Source of the DNA: Lycocorax pyrrhopterus obiensis
Lineage: Eukaryota > Chordata > Aves > Passeriformes > Paradisaeidae
Direction of reading: 5' to 3'
DNA: 64,000 nt
Assembly: GCA_014706295.1 (NCBI GenBank)
Contig: JACSVZ010000004.1
Span: 6,142,965 to 6,206,964, forward strand
A program made the translations under genes and the position numbers. Under the pieces are notes generated by a model. It was not told where the DNA came from and searched no databases. It saw only the letters and a program-made list of their open reading frames with translations. Of the stretch, positions 38,106-50,558 are shown in pieces. Position 1 is the stretch's first letter; every line of letters begins with the position of its first letter.

Positions 38106-40910
38106 TTTTGGTACTTTTGAAAGGAACAACTGCCCTTTGCAGCAGTTTAGGAGATCTGGCCTAAACACTCCAGGAGAACTAATTTGCTTTTCAAATTTCA
38201 CCAAGGTATACCAAGATATTCCTGAGAAGTGGAATGGCACAACATAAAGTTGTCTTTAGGCATCCCTTCATTGCAACTGGCTGGCTCAGGCAGTCTCTGA
38301 CAGAAGAGTGAAGGAAGAAAAAATAATGAGAATGAGATTACCAACACCCAGCTGGAGAAGTGGCCAACCTATTTCTGTGTGGACAGAACAGCTCACAAAG
38401 CCAGAAGTCTCTGCTAGCCACAGAAATTTGTTGCTCTAGGTAACCACCCACAGGTGAAGTTAGTCCCAGTTTTCTCTTTAGAGGTGTTGTGGCTCCATTC
38501 TCTGAGATTTTTCAAGGCTGCCCCTGTGAAAGCCATCCTGGGAAACAAGCATATGTAAGAGGGAGTTTTTGCCTTGCTAGAAAGAACATAAGGACCATAT
38601 GGTTAGAAAGGGACAGGCTTCAGATTCTTTGTCAGCATGAGGACTGTGCACACTCCAGTACAGAATAAAGCTTCTGAAAGCTGTGGGAGAAAATGGTTAC
38701 TGTTAGCTATTAACTGTAATTTTCTACATGTGCTGGGCAAGGATCCTGTGAAATAGCAGGACTCTCTCTGCGGTTACAGGGACTATAAAGCAACCCTCAA
38801 CAACTGTTTAGAGAGGAACCTGTTTTAAATCTTGAAAGCCTGGAATCACTTTATTTAGTCAGCAGTGGGGCAAAAGATGATTTAGAAATAGCTTCCTGGT
38901 GTGTCTGGAAAAACATCTGTATTTCATCATATAATGGAACAAACATGGCGTAGTTCAAATACAGGAATGGGTTATATAGATGATGTGTTCATTATAGGTA
39001 CAAATTAGGAAGCTCCTTTGGGAAGATCAGTCTATTCTGAAGGTCACTGTCAGGTCAGGTTTATTCCAAAGCAGCTTCTTTTTTACAGAACCTGGAACTA
39101 ACACACTTCTTTAATACACTCAGCTTTTGTTCAGCTGAGTTTTTATTTGTGTTTTGCTTTCTAAGTTCAGAAAAGCCCAAAACTTTGGCATATTATTGGT
39201 GTCTTTACACCATGTAAAGCCGTCATGCTGCAGTGTTACACCTGGCGAGAGCCAACATGAGCCAGTGCTGTCACTCTGCTCCTGCTGCTGCTCCGACACT
39301 CCTAAGCCTGAATCCTATTTCCCTGCAGCTCTACTGCAGCCACAGGGGACAATGTTCTGCATTTGGGAGCAGAGGAGAAGCAGCACAGCTGTCCCCAGCT
39401 GGATCTCACAGCACAACAAAGCAGCACTGCAACTTACAGAAGAACTAATGCTCAGCATGAGATGGAACTGCAGAGCTTTCCTGCAAAGAAATGAAGAGTG
39501 TGGAGTGGTCTAAAAAGGAGTAACTGAGGGGCAAGGTGGGGCTTTTCCAAGAAGATGGGAGTGCAATGGGAAGGGAAAAGCAAGGGAAGCAGAGGGTGAA
39601 AATGCTGGCAGAAAAACACACAGGGAAGGGAAGGTCCATACATTTATGACTGTCCATACACATCTGTTCCGGTCCTTGATACTGGTTTCCTGTGGGACTC
39701 TGGAAGAACACGACTCCATGTGCACATGGAAAGTGAAGACAGAGATACTTCTGCCCCACAAGGGACTGGCAGGAATTTCAGCTCCTTTGACGGAAACACG
39801 GCTGCTTATGTGGGCACAAACCCCAATGTTTCTGTGCTAAAAGCAGGTCGTGAAAGTAATCAATGCAAAAGTTTAAATAGGTAATTGCGGCAAGCTAGGC
39901 TGAGGAAAAATACACAAAATCCTGTCTTTTCTTCTCTGAGCAGTTACCCAAAAGCTCAAGAATCTTAAGAGTTTATTCTGGTTAGAAGGCAGAACTGGCA
40001 AAGGAGCTGTGTTCCCCCTCCAAGAAATTCTGTTCATCTGCAAAGAGCACAGGATGCTCCATGTCCATGAAGATGGCAGGACTCAACAAGAAGCACCATT
40101 TTTCCTCAAATTCCATAAGTCCATAAAATAGGCAGTAAGTTTTATGACATGGTCACAGAAGATCTTTAGACTAACAAATGTAATAAGACATTTGAACATA
40201 GCAAGAAGCTGTGGATACCTTCAGACAACGCTTCTGTTAGGATTAGAATTTGCAAATTCTAATTTTCAAATGCACAGTTGTGGGTAACTGCCTATCATGT
40301 GAATGTGTAATAAAAAGGTCTTGTTGGCACAAATGCTTGGAAGAATCTCTGAAATCTTTCACAAGAGTGAGTTGTGCAGGAAAGCTTCCCTTTGTTTAAT
40401 AAACTAAGCTTTCATAACACTAGAACGAAGAGATTCTTTCGATGTTACACAAACCTTAACTAAACTCAAATTATTCTAGATGTTCTGTTCTATATGTTAC
40501 AATTTACTCAGTGGGTTTGTTCAGAATTATAGAGAAATGACAAATCATTAATAATTATAAACGTTACATGACAATTTAACAAGGGGTAAAAACCAGAGGA
40601 GAAAGCAAAATAGCTGAAAGAATTTTCACTTGATTAAAAAAAAAATTAAACTCTATCTGTGAAAAGCTGTTTTTGCAGTGGGTTGGAATATTACATATCT
40701 GTCACATAAGATACACTTCCACGAATTAAGATATAAAAATATAATATTTAAATATGTTTTAAACACTTTCTTTCTTATCTAGAAATCATGTGGTTTGTCA
40801 CTACTTTCTTGAGCTACCAACAGCACTGACTATTTCAAAAACACAAAGCAAATGCACTTTAAGACAGGCTTCTGGTTTGCTGCTTTTCTTGAAAATCAAT
40901 GGTTTAATTT

Positions 40911-40956
40911 AAACAAAACAAAACAAAACCACAACTACAACAACAAAACCCCACAC
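40911..40956. repeat. (AAAAC)n plus A/C-rich tract
   Basis: Three to four AAAAC units pass into CCACAACTACAACAAC and CCCC-containing sequence. It belongs to the recurrent A/C tract class. Confidence 0.8.
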
Positions 40957-43900
40957 ATACAGATGTCCTGTGAAAAAAACCAAATTCTTATGAATGGTTA
41001 TTATATACCTTGGACAGGCATCTGTGAAACAGATGAAAATTTCATTATTAATAAAGGTGAGTTTGTTTGGTTCCCTTTGCTACCTCACACTGCCAAATAT
41101 TCATTACTTATGTCATGGGAGTAATAGTCTCTGGTACCTCAACAAAGCAGAGACCTGAGAGTTGTTTGAATTACTCTTAAACCATGGGAGTAACTTCAAT
41201 ACTGTGATCACACCAGGAAAAGCACATGCTCGTATTCTCCTTTTAACTGCTTCCCCTTGCAAAAGTCCTTTACCAGGTTTTTTCCCCTCCTTTTTATGAT
41301 AATCCATAATCTTCAGCCTGCTGCAGACAAAAGACTTGCACCTCAGTAGTTTGATGCATAAACTACAAAGCTTTTGCAAAGCTGCAAAACCTTCAAATGA
41401 CTTCATATATGAGCATCATGTGTCACTTGGGACAGTCCATCCCATGCCAGTTCATAGCACATTATAACACAGGAGTTGTTTTTTAAAAATAAAAACCCCC
41501 AAACTTGAAAGTCTTGTTGTGTGTTTTAACAGAAGAATAAAACTCTGAAGAGCAGCAGAAGAATAATGCACTGAGCTTGGACTTCTCAATACTTTGCCTG
41601 CATTTCTGTTTCATCTGCTTGTGTTCCTTGACTCATTCAAATATCAGCATGAAAACCACACTTATAAACACAGCCCTTTCTTTAAGCATTTATGGATTTT
41701 ACTGTGCATTTTGAACAAGCTTTTTGATATTTTCATTTTACAACCAATTAATGAAAGCCCAGTCTGAGCTATAAAGAGGAAATAATGCCAGGTTCTGACA
41801 GATGTTTTGCATGCATTCTGCATTTATTACAATGTTTTCACTTTAAAGCTGGAAAGAGAAACTGCAAGTAAGATTTTGTTTATCCATCGCACCTTAAAAA
41901 TACATCTTGGGGAGCCCTCAGGAAAATAAATGAAAAATCATCCCAAGACATTGAAAGTAAAGTTCCTTGAAGTTACAGAACTCTCAAACATTCCTGCCCA
42001 AAAAGATATAAGCAGGTAGGTTCTTTCCTGATTCTCTTTTACTTCTCTTTTTACAGTCTCTCTAAACCTGGGATGTAAAATATCTATTACCCTTTTTCCA
42101 CTTACTACACTTGGATGTCCTTTGCCTTTTGTTGCCTGGATTTCACTGCAGGAATCAGGAGGGGGAAGACTGTCACCAGAACCTTCTCCAGAGGCTCAGC
42201 CTGTGTCTTTATCCCCATGATTATTGCTTGCAATAGTCTCATTACGCTGTTTTGTCCCCAACTACAAAGTTCAGTTGGAAGGTGGCTTTTATGCTTTCTC
42301 TGTTTAGAAATGACCTCTTGTCTAATCCATAAAACTCCTCCTTCCCTTAAAAGTTCTTTTATTAAAAAAGCTATTATTATGCCAGTAATTTTTCTTTTGC
42401 CATCAGGAAAAAGATCTCTCCTTGCTATAACAACAAAACTTTAAAAATCAAGTTACCCTTGAACTTTCCCAAATGGCCTTGTACGAAACATCCCGGGCTG
42501 GCTGATGAAAAGAACATAAATCTTTTAACACTCAGACACTTGAGTTGTGCCTTTCCCAACTGGAAATGATAATGACTTTCCCACCATTCTGCCTCGCAGA
42601 GCTGCATTACAGCGCCACACACCCTCTGTGTCACGGAGGGCAGCGTGGCTCCAGAAGGACAGAGCTCAGCTGAGGAAGCCAATTCCTTGGAGAGCTGCAG
42701 CGCAGTCCCTGGTGGGGCTCATCAGGAATCCCAGGCACAGCTCCGTTAAGGCTCTCTGCACTGACAGCAACTGCTCGCTAACGGAGACGAGCACAGCCAC
42801 GGGAGCAGGAGGGTTTCCACAGGCCAAGGCAACTTTTCTGCCATGGGCTGACACCAAGTTTTTGCTCAGTGCTGCCAAGACCCTCCAGAGAGGCCGCTCT
42901 CAAAACAGATCAAAGGTGATCTGGGCACTTACCAAGCACTCACTCTTATTTAATCAGGAAGGATGCACAGGAACACTGATGAAATTAAAGCCTTGCATTA
43001 GACAAATACAAAAGCATCACAATATTGAGGAGTCAACAAATACCAGAGTGCTCAGAGAGGGTGCTTGGAATTATGTTACTCTTCCTTTTGCCAAAAAAAT
43101 AAGTCAGTACTAGTACAGAATAACTGGGGACAATAAATACCTCACAAGAACTAGGAATGAACCTCACTCCCTTGTGCATTTAGCTATTAAAAAAGAGATT
43201 TAAAAGCCACAGTGAAACTCCACTATAGAGTCAAGGAACAAAGCACAGGAGAGCTAGAGAATGACAAGATCATTGATAGCTTGAGGGAAACCTTGAAAAC
43301 TTAGAAACAGAAAGAAAGTGCTGTGAAAATTAAGCAATTCCAATTCATCTAATTGTACGTAACAAGTACCTTCTGCAGGGCAGCAATACAGACTGAACCA
43401 ATTTCTTTTTGGATTACAAAACTAAAAGTACTGAGCACCACTGCTGTGAAATCAAAAACAATGCATATTTCTGATTAACAATACAGTGTGTACAGTTGAA
43501 AGGTCTAGAAATTCCAGAGATATGTGAAGGTTGTGGCAGCCACTGTGATCATCCATTCTAATAATCACAAGCTATAAAACTCTCTAATTTCCACACCCAG
43601 CCTACTTAGTGGGGCCAAATTTGTGGCCCGCAAAAACTTGGTAGGATGGAAGAGCTGAGAGGAATTGACTTGAAACAAAGATTACTTTTATAGCCCCTAA
43701 GAAAGACATTCATTTCACAAGACCCCTGCAAATCTTCCATATTTCATATTTCACAGTCAGTACACAAAGCAAACCAAAATGGTTCCTAGATATTTTAAAG
43801 TCACCCCAGTTTTGGAATGCTGAGGTATAGATTTGCTTCCTCTCTCCCTATCCTGGGACTTGAAATTCATCTGGAATGGCCTTCTTTTGGTTGTGGTGCT

Positions 43901-44221
43901 CCTTATCCATATGTTCTTAGCATGCTGCACAGTACACATAGCCCTTCTCTAACGTTAGTACACTGCAGGCTCCTCTGCTGTGTGGGCAACATTTACCTTG
44001 GCTGCATTATTGCTCCTTTACTTGCCTTGGGAACACATTTACAAAGAGCTTCTTTATAGATTTTCTGCCACCTATTAGAATAGGGAATGTAACTCCATTT
44101 TCTTTATGCATATCGTCTCTCTCATTTGGATTCAGGTGCCCTTCACTCTGAAAGAGTAGGGTCAGCCCTTTAACACAGAAAAAGTGCAAGACTCGACTTC
44201 TCAATCCAGACTGGATGAGAT

Positions 44222-44472
44222 CTAGGCTGCACCAGGGAAGGTTTCAATTGGGTATTAGGAAAACTTTCATCACTGAAAGGATTGTCAAGCACTGAACAGG
44301 CTGCCCAGGGAAGGGGTGGATTCGCCATCCCTGGAGGGACTTGAAAGACCCTGTAAATGTGGAGCTTAGGGATGTAGTTTAGTGGTGGACTTGGCAGTAC
44401 TGGGGGAATGGTTGGACTTCATGATCTTCAGGGTCTTTTCCAACCTAAACGATTCTGTGATTCTATTCTATG
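44222..44472 (+). mobile_element. CR1 LINE 3' end, 5'-truncated copy
   Basis: About 250 bases collinear with the avian CR1 3' region. They cover the end of ORF2 and the untranslated tail: the TTAGGAAAACTTTCATCACTG block at about 44255, GAACAGGCTGCCCAGGGAAG at 44294-44313, CATCCCTGGAGGGACTTGAA, TTTAGTGGTGGACTTGGCAG, and the GTCTTTTCCAACCTAAACGA terminal block. It ends in ATTCTGTGATTCTATTCTATG. It is the best-preserved element in the window, yet lacks nearly all of ORF2 and is inactive. Its modest divergence suggests it is younger than the fragment at about 6 kb. Confidence 0.95.
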
Positions 44473-46198
44473 AGAACAAGGGAATGGACTGGGACGGATT
44501 ATTAGAGCTTAATGACCCTTTGATTAATTTGTTGTTGACATTTACTCAGAGGAAGCAGCAGAACAGAGAAGAGAGCCACAATCAAGGGGAAGGATGTCTC
44601 TGGAGACTCTCTGGGGTTTGGTGTGCATAAACAAAGCTAGTACAAGCTCTCAATGGTTGCACTAAACAGCTGTTTCATTATTTATGTAAAAAGTAGTAGC
44701 ATATGACGACTCGGATTCTTGGAAGGAAACCTTTTTTCTTTTCCTAAAGACATGCCTCTGGATTCCTGCAAGTGATATTTATATCCTTAAGGGATTTCCT
44801 CAAATGCCTTCCCATGGCAATCTACTTTCCATAAAGGCTCGATCTGATGAACCACTCAATTACAGTAGGTCACTGTAGTGATGTAATGACAATGTCAGGG
44901 ACAGACACTTACACGAGGCAGTTTCATCTCAGACAAGTAGAAAAATCAGAATCATCTCAGCTGCATTTCTAGTTATTTCAGTCACAGTGCTTTATTTTGG
45001 AGTTGCTTTTATCCTCTCGGTGAAATTTTCTAGGTGGAGCATGACACTGTTGCAAACAGTGCAGTCAGCACGATGGTCCTGTGCACCATTGGTAGCGCTG
45101 CTGGAAAGTTCCCTGCATCACTAAAGAATTCCAAGATGATCTAAACAACATCTGCTTCCCAAACCTGTCGGTTCCCAATGTCAGCAGCAAGCCCCTTCCT
45201 ACCCAATCCACTCTGGGCACCCCCCACAGGCCACTCTGTGACCCTGGCTGCAAGGTGAACAACATGAAGCCTTGGACATCTGCTCTCTATCTCAGCCCCT
45301 GCCCAGGAGAGAGTTGTGTAATCCACACACTCATGATGATGCCTCTTGTGATTTGTGCGTAGTCTGTACAAACTACAACAAGCTCTCCTTTGCTCCCTTG
45401 CTGCCAACTCTCTCCATTCTCATCTAATCTTCTCACCTCTGGGAATGTTGCTGCCACTTGGACTCTCTTCTGAGTATGTGACTGCTCAAGCCCCCTTCGA
45501 CCTCACACATCAAACATCTCTACTTTATTCCAGCACTTCAGAAGGTATGGGAGACCTCAAAGAAATGTCCAGAGCTGCCAGAATTATGGCCAGAGAGCAC
45601 AAGAATGGCCACCGCACAGCTCCTTACTGACCCTCAAACATGTGGCAGTGTCTAAGGAAACATTCAGCCCAACTTTCTCCTACTCAGCAATTCCATGACA
45701 AGCTGGCTTCAGAGTTAATAACTGCTTTGCTTTTCCATGAGAGCAAAATTTATTAGCACAAAAAAAAAGACTGTCAGACGAACAGCCCCTCAATACTTAC
45801 TGCCTCTGGCACTAAATTTTGTAGTCCATTCATTAGCACATACAAATGAGTCATTAATCCAGAAGGCAGAGAGTGTCTATGAGGCACCGCACAAAAGAAG
45901 TAACAGAAAGACGGCTTCTACTACCACGAAACATCCCTACCTTGTGGTCATAAACTACATTTCAAAAAGCTGACCCTTCCACCTCCCTGTTTCTGCCATG
46001 ATTGCTCTAACAAAGACCTGTGGATGCCACCGTAACATACGTCTGTTATTAGTGCAGATGAAAGCAATCAGGAAAAATGTAAATTGTTATAAAACTGCCA
46101 GGCATTCAATAACAAACTGTTACAGCTTTCAAATGACAGGAAAGCTCTGGCCTTGAGCAATCTGATTTAGCTTTGAAGACTAATAAAGCTTCAGAACT
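44473..46198. other. Intergenic DNA, no gene recognised
   Basis: Unique sequence between two same-orientation CR1 tails. Short open frames opposite one another at 45.06-45.63 kb match nothing known. Confidence 0.6.
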
Positions 46199-46277
46199 GG
46201 TCCTGCTTTGTGTACTGGTGTTGGACCAGATGACCTCAAGAGATTTGTTTTGGCCTAACTTCTATGATTTTGTGAAA
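46199..46277 (+). mobile_element. CR1 LINE 3' tail, diverged
   Basis: The sequence follows the CR1 terminal block: TTGGACCAGATGACCTCAAG at 46221-46240, then a decayed 'TTCCAACCT' region, then TTCTATGATTTTGTGA. It is more diverged than the copies at 23.3 and 44.3 kb and has lost a clean 3' octamer. Confidence 0.75.
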
Positions 46278-48253
46278 TTGTACTAAATGTTACCAAAGTG
46301 AAAGATAAATAGTCTTGAACCTTTATGAAATATTAATTTACTCCTTAGAACTGTTACTTGTATGTATGGTACAATTAATTCCATGAGCAATGTAAAAGCC
46401 TTCATTAGATGTGCCATGTAACAAAAATTTATGTATCATCTAAGGAATCAAATCCCCGATAAAGACATTAACATAGAATGTTATACCCTAATGCACAAAG
46501 AAATCAGAGATTTCATCCAAAATCTTTATAACCAGAGTCCTTTTATCATCACATGCAACTCACACACTCTCCTGTCTAGAGATGGTGGTTTAATAGTAAT
46601 TCTTGTACCTGGACTTGTTCTTGCTTCCTCTTTCCTTTTCAACTAGGGATGCATCTCCCACCAGTATTTGGGTTGTATTTTCAAAGCAAAGCTCCTGATT
46701 GTCTCCCCTTATCATGCCTTGGTTTGTGGTACAAACAAGTTGTGGAGTAGTAGATGTAATTCCACTTGGAGTGAATGAAGCCACGTGAATTTTGGAGTGA
46801 ATATATCTAGAAAGGCATTTCCTGGTGAGTTCTGGAACACTGATGCTGTAAAGCTGAGTTGTCTTTTTCAACTCTGCACATCAAGCATTACTGAAAAATA
46901 ATCCTGGGATTTACCTAAAGATGAGTAAATCTGATCCATATATTGCCAATGATGGGAAGAGAAGCTGAATGTGATGGCCCACCCAGATAACAGCAGGGCA
47001 TTGGCAGAGCGGCTGATAGAAAACCTAACTCCCTTCTCCCCTCCCTCCTTAGGCATCGAGATGGAACTGGAATGTCAGTAAATGAGAACTATTGCAAGCT
47101 CCTGCTCAGGGGGCCACAAGTCCTTTGAATGCCCCAGCACGGAAGGAACAGTTTATGGCTTTCCTACAACCTCTGACACCCTATTTGCAACTTTGAGAGA
47201 TGACTGCTGTAACTTGTCCTAATGCCCACCCCCTGGCTTGCTCAGGAATTCACAGTTTCACTGCTGGGTCTATATAATACCTTAAATATTGGCAATCCAG
47301 TCTCCATCCAGCAGTTAAAGCAAGTCTGGAGTGTACTGTAGTAAACCAAACAGCTGCACCCTACACAGAACAGTTCAGGCCTCCAAATGAAGCACTGAAA
47401 TGAATCTCCACAGTGCATCTTTATTGCACAGGGAGATGGCTCCAGGAAGACTCTATACACAGAAGCATTATTTTTTGATGGAAGGATAGTACTCAGCTTT
47501 TAGAAAAGCAGTGCTGACTGGTTTTCCTGGGCTCCACTTGTAAGCACCACGGACCCAGCTGTCCCTCTTACACAGCTTTATGTATCATTCTATGTATTAT
47601 TTATTCTTGGAAAAGGCAGAGCCACACAGGAGTCAGAACTCGTTTACATTTCAGTTATGGAGTAAGCTATTGATTCTATTGCATCAAAAGTATTTCTGTT
47701 TATTCAGCAGTCCTATGATCCACACACAGTGAAAATAAATTTAAAAACACATAAAAAAATGAAGTTCCAATTAAGATAGAGTTGTGAGGGTTCCCCCAAA
47801 ATGTATTATAGTTCTACATTGATTTAATGGCCTGTTACTTTTAAAGTGACTGCTTTTAAACTGTTGCACACAGTTGCCTTTATCATTACAAAAGCACTGC
47901 CAAGTATAGAAGTATGGAATTAGTGTACTTATGTTAAAGAAAATTAAGGCAGAATGCCCATCTTCTTAACTTTATGTTTCTTTAATAGACACTCATTCTT
48001 CATCTTTTTCCTTTCAAATGTAAGAAAGCTTGAAAGACTTAAAACAGGTTTCATTTAATAAGAGAAAATAAGAAGCCTGCCACACAGAAAATTACTAAAT
48101 TATGCTCAGTTTAGGGGTTCCACTCTTCTCTTTTGCCTCAGGCTTTTGGGACATTAAGGCCATGTTATAAATCCTGGTCAGTGCTTTTTTCTAAGGAGCA
48201 GAAATGAGAGTTTATTAGCATCACAGTGGTTGCCTCAATAATGACAAAACAGT

Positions 48254-48290
48254 TGCTCATTACTGCTCATTAGATTCATATTAGATTCAT
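48254..48290. repeat. Short local direct repeats
   Basis: TGCTCATTAC/TGCTCATTAG is followed immediately by ATTAGATTCAT repeated twice. Two nested slippage duplications of about 10 bases each. Confidence 0.8.
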
Positions 48291-50333
48291 TTGCAATAGC
48301 AATACATCTTCTATTCATACTCGATTGCAAAACAACAGAGATGATTTGACACCTGCTGTAGTACAGAATTCATTAGAAAGTAATAATACAAATAGGATTT
48401 CAAAGGATGGACTTAGTCTTCTATCTCTGATAGGTCTAAAATTTGTCATTTAATGTAGAATTTATATCGGATCAACACCACAGCAGGCAGTCAGCTTCTT
48501 CAAATCATGTGCTCCAATAAAATATCACACACAGAAGCAGACAAGCAAAGAGCAGACAGACACACAAACAAGCAAATTAACAGTACCATATGCAGGAACA
48601 GACATTAACTATTTCTTTTGATATCCCTAATAGATAAATGTAGTTACTAATTTCTGAAGTCACAGAAAAGTGCAGAAAGATGCATTTTCATCCAACAGAT
48701 TAAGTCAACAAGTAAACAAATTCGATTTTCCCTTGAAAACTTCTGGGACAAGCAGCCCAGGATGCTCCTGAAACACTTGTTAAATGCCACTGTCTTAATT
48801 TACTTGAATAGTGCAAAACCATTATTGTGTCTCTAGGCTTTGGAAGAACGAAACTAATAACAGTGTTTAAATGAGCTGAAATCTCTCCTTTTCCTAGAAA
48901 ATCCTATGGGGAAAAGACAAAATTACCTCCAAACTCATCGGTTCTTGCCTCCTTTTTTTCCTGTGCAAGGGATGAAAGTATATGGAAGCAATAGGTCTTC
49001 AAAACATGAAGCAGAGAGAGATAGGTTGATTGCAAAATGTAGCCCTGCATATCACAAAATAATTCGCATTATAATAAATTCAGCCTCATTATTACCTTTC
49101 ATGGTATTTCTGAAGGTACAAAACAAATATCCTGTTTCTGTCCTCTGCCCAGCTCTTAATTCAACTATCAAGTTAATTAATTCCCTACTATTTACTGTTT
49201 ATGCAAAGGAGTATGTTCCTATCCCTCAGCACACCTAACATCTGAAAACACATAATTTTGCTAACTCTGCCTCTGGCAAGACATTTCTTCACAACTTCTT
49301 ATCAAATCTGTTTCTTAAAAGAACTGCTTCCCAGCAGATGGGTTCCTCTTCCACTCAATTCAGTCATAAACTAGCTCTGCTTCCCACAGAAAAACTGGAT
49401 ATGATCATTGCCCTCTGCATTGACAACTTTCATGATTTAACACTCAAGGACTGTAAAGATGAATTCTCAATGAAAGACTACCAAACAAGTATTCTGAATT
49501 TCATAATAAAACCACTTGATTTGATACAACCTAGAATCAAACCTGACTTTTCCTCACTTCTAAAGTCACATTACCAGCCCATGGTCCTTCTGTGCTTCTC
49601 CTCTTTTTCCTTCAAACCAGCAGTTTCCAAAAGCACAGACTGATATTTTGTGTCATGAAATTCTGGGGTTTTTTCTCTTACATCAATACTTTAGTGCCTC
49701 ACAACTTTATATTCTTCAGCAAATTGTTTAAGGGCACTTCTATTTTCGTTTTGTTGCTCATGAAATTAGTAATACCGAATTAAACAGGACACCGTTTTCT
49801 CAAGACCTATAGAAACTATACAGTATTATTTAAAGCTTATTTAAATGTGTAACCTTTTATCCCTGCTCCTTATAAATCAAAATTTATGGAAAATTCACAT
49901 ACAACTACTCTGTGAGGAGTATTAAAAACCAACAGACCATCTGGGTTCAGACAACCATTAGAACAGTAGTTCCAAGCCTGGATTTGCAAAAGTCACTACA
50001 AATACAAAAGAGAAGGGGGAAAAAATAAATAAAAAGTCACACAAGCAGGGCAAAACCTCACTTGAATGAGACAACGGCTTTTCAAAACCAGCTTTTAAGA
50101 AAATTACTAGCCTGATTATTGAAATCAGAGCCCCAAACCACCAAACTATCCCATTTCTCCTCCCAGAACTGTGATTCTACACAAGGAATTGACTGCATGG
50201 CAGTGGGAAGTGGAGCACTGTCAGGTTAGGACAGTGCCTCGCTTTCCTGGGCATGTTGCAAACACATCCCACCCCTATTTTATTATATTTATTATACAAA
50301 CTATTTGCCACTTTATCACTGGTTTTTTTAATT

Positions 50334-50388
50334 AAAAAAACTCCCAAAACACACCTGAAACCAAAAAACCAAAACACAACAACAAATA
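50334..50388. repeat. A-rich/CCAAAAC low-complexity tract
   Basis: An A-run, then CCCAAAACAC, ACCAAAAAACCAAAACACAA and CAACAAAT units. Confidence 0.75.
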
Positions 50389-50505
50389 GAAAGGAGTCTC
50401 AACAATCAGGAAAGTCAACGGCTCCCTGATTTCTCCTGGGAAAGAAGGCATTGGCACCCTGCCTCTTTTTTTCTGGATGGGATCTGAGAAATAACAATGC
50501 AAATA

Positions 50506-50558
50506 TATTAATATTGCATGGTCAGGGCTACTTTCTATTAATATGGCATTAATATAAC
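50506..50558. repeat. TATTAATAT imperfect direct repeats
   Basis: Three copies of a TATTAATAT or CATTAATAT motif, two of them followed or preceded by GCATGG or GGCAT, within 53 bases. Confidence 0.6.

Larger units (their letters stand above)
23349..44221. other. Intergenic DNA, no gene recognised
   Basis: A long unique stretch containing no recognisable exon. It includes an AT-rich candidate conserved patch (24,640-24,900), a MIR-like fragment (27,051-27,122), A-runs and T-runs (31,758; 33,283; 36,928), TG, AG and TA repeats (33,870; 38,074; 32,951), and A/C tracts at 32,386 and 40,911. The longer open frames, at 29,943-30,563 (reverse, TTG start) and 42,547-43,113 (forward, GTG start), lack an ATG at their start and any recognisable domain. 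I treat them as chance. Confidence 0.55.

Noticed and set aside
42547..43113. 188-codon forward open frame
   Set aside because: It begins at GTG, lies in a locally GC-richer patch and has no recognisable domain.
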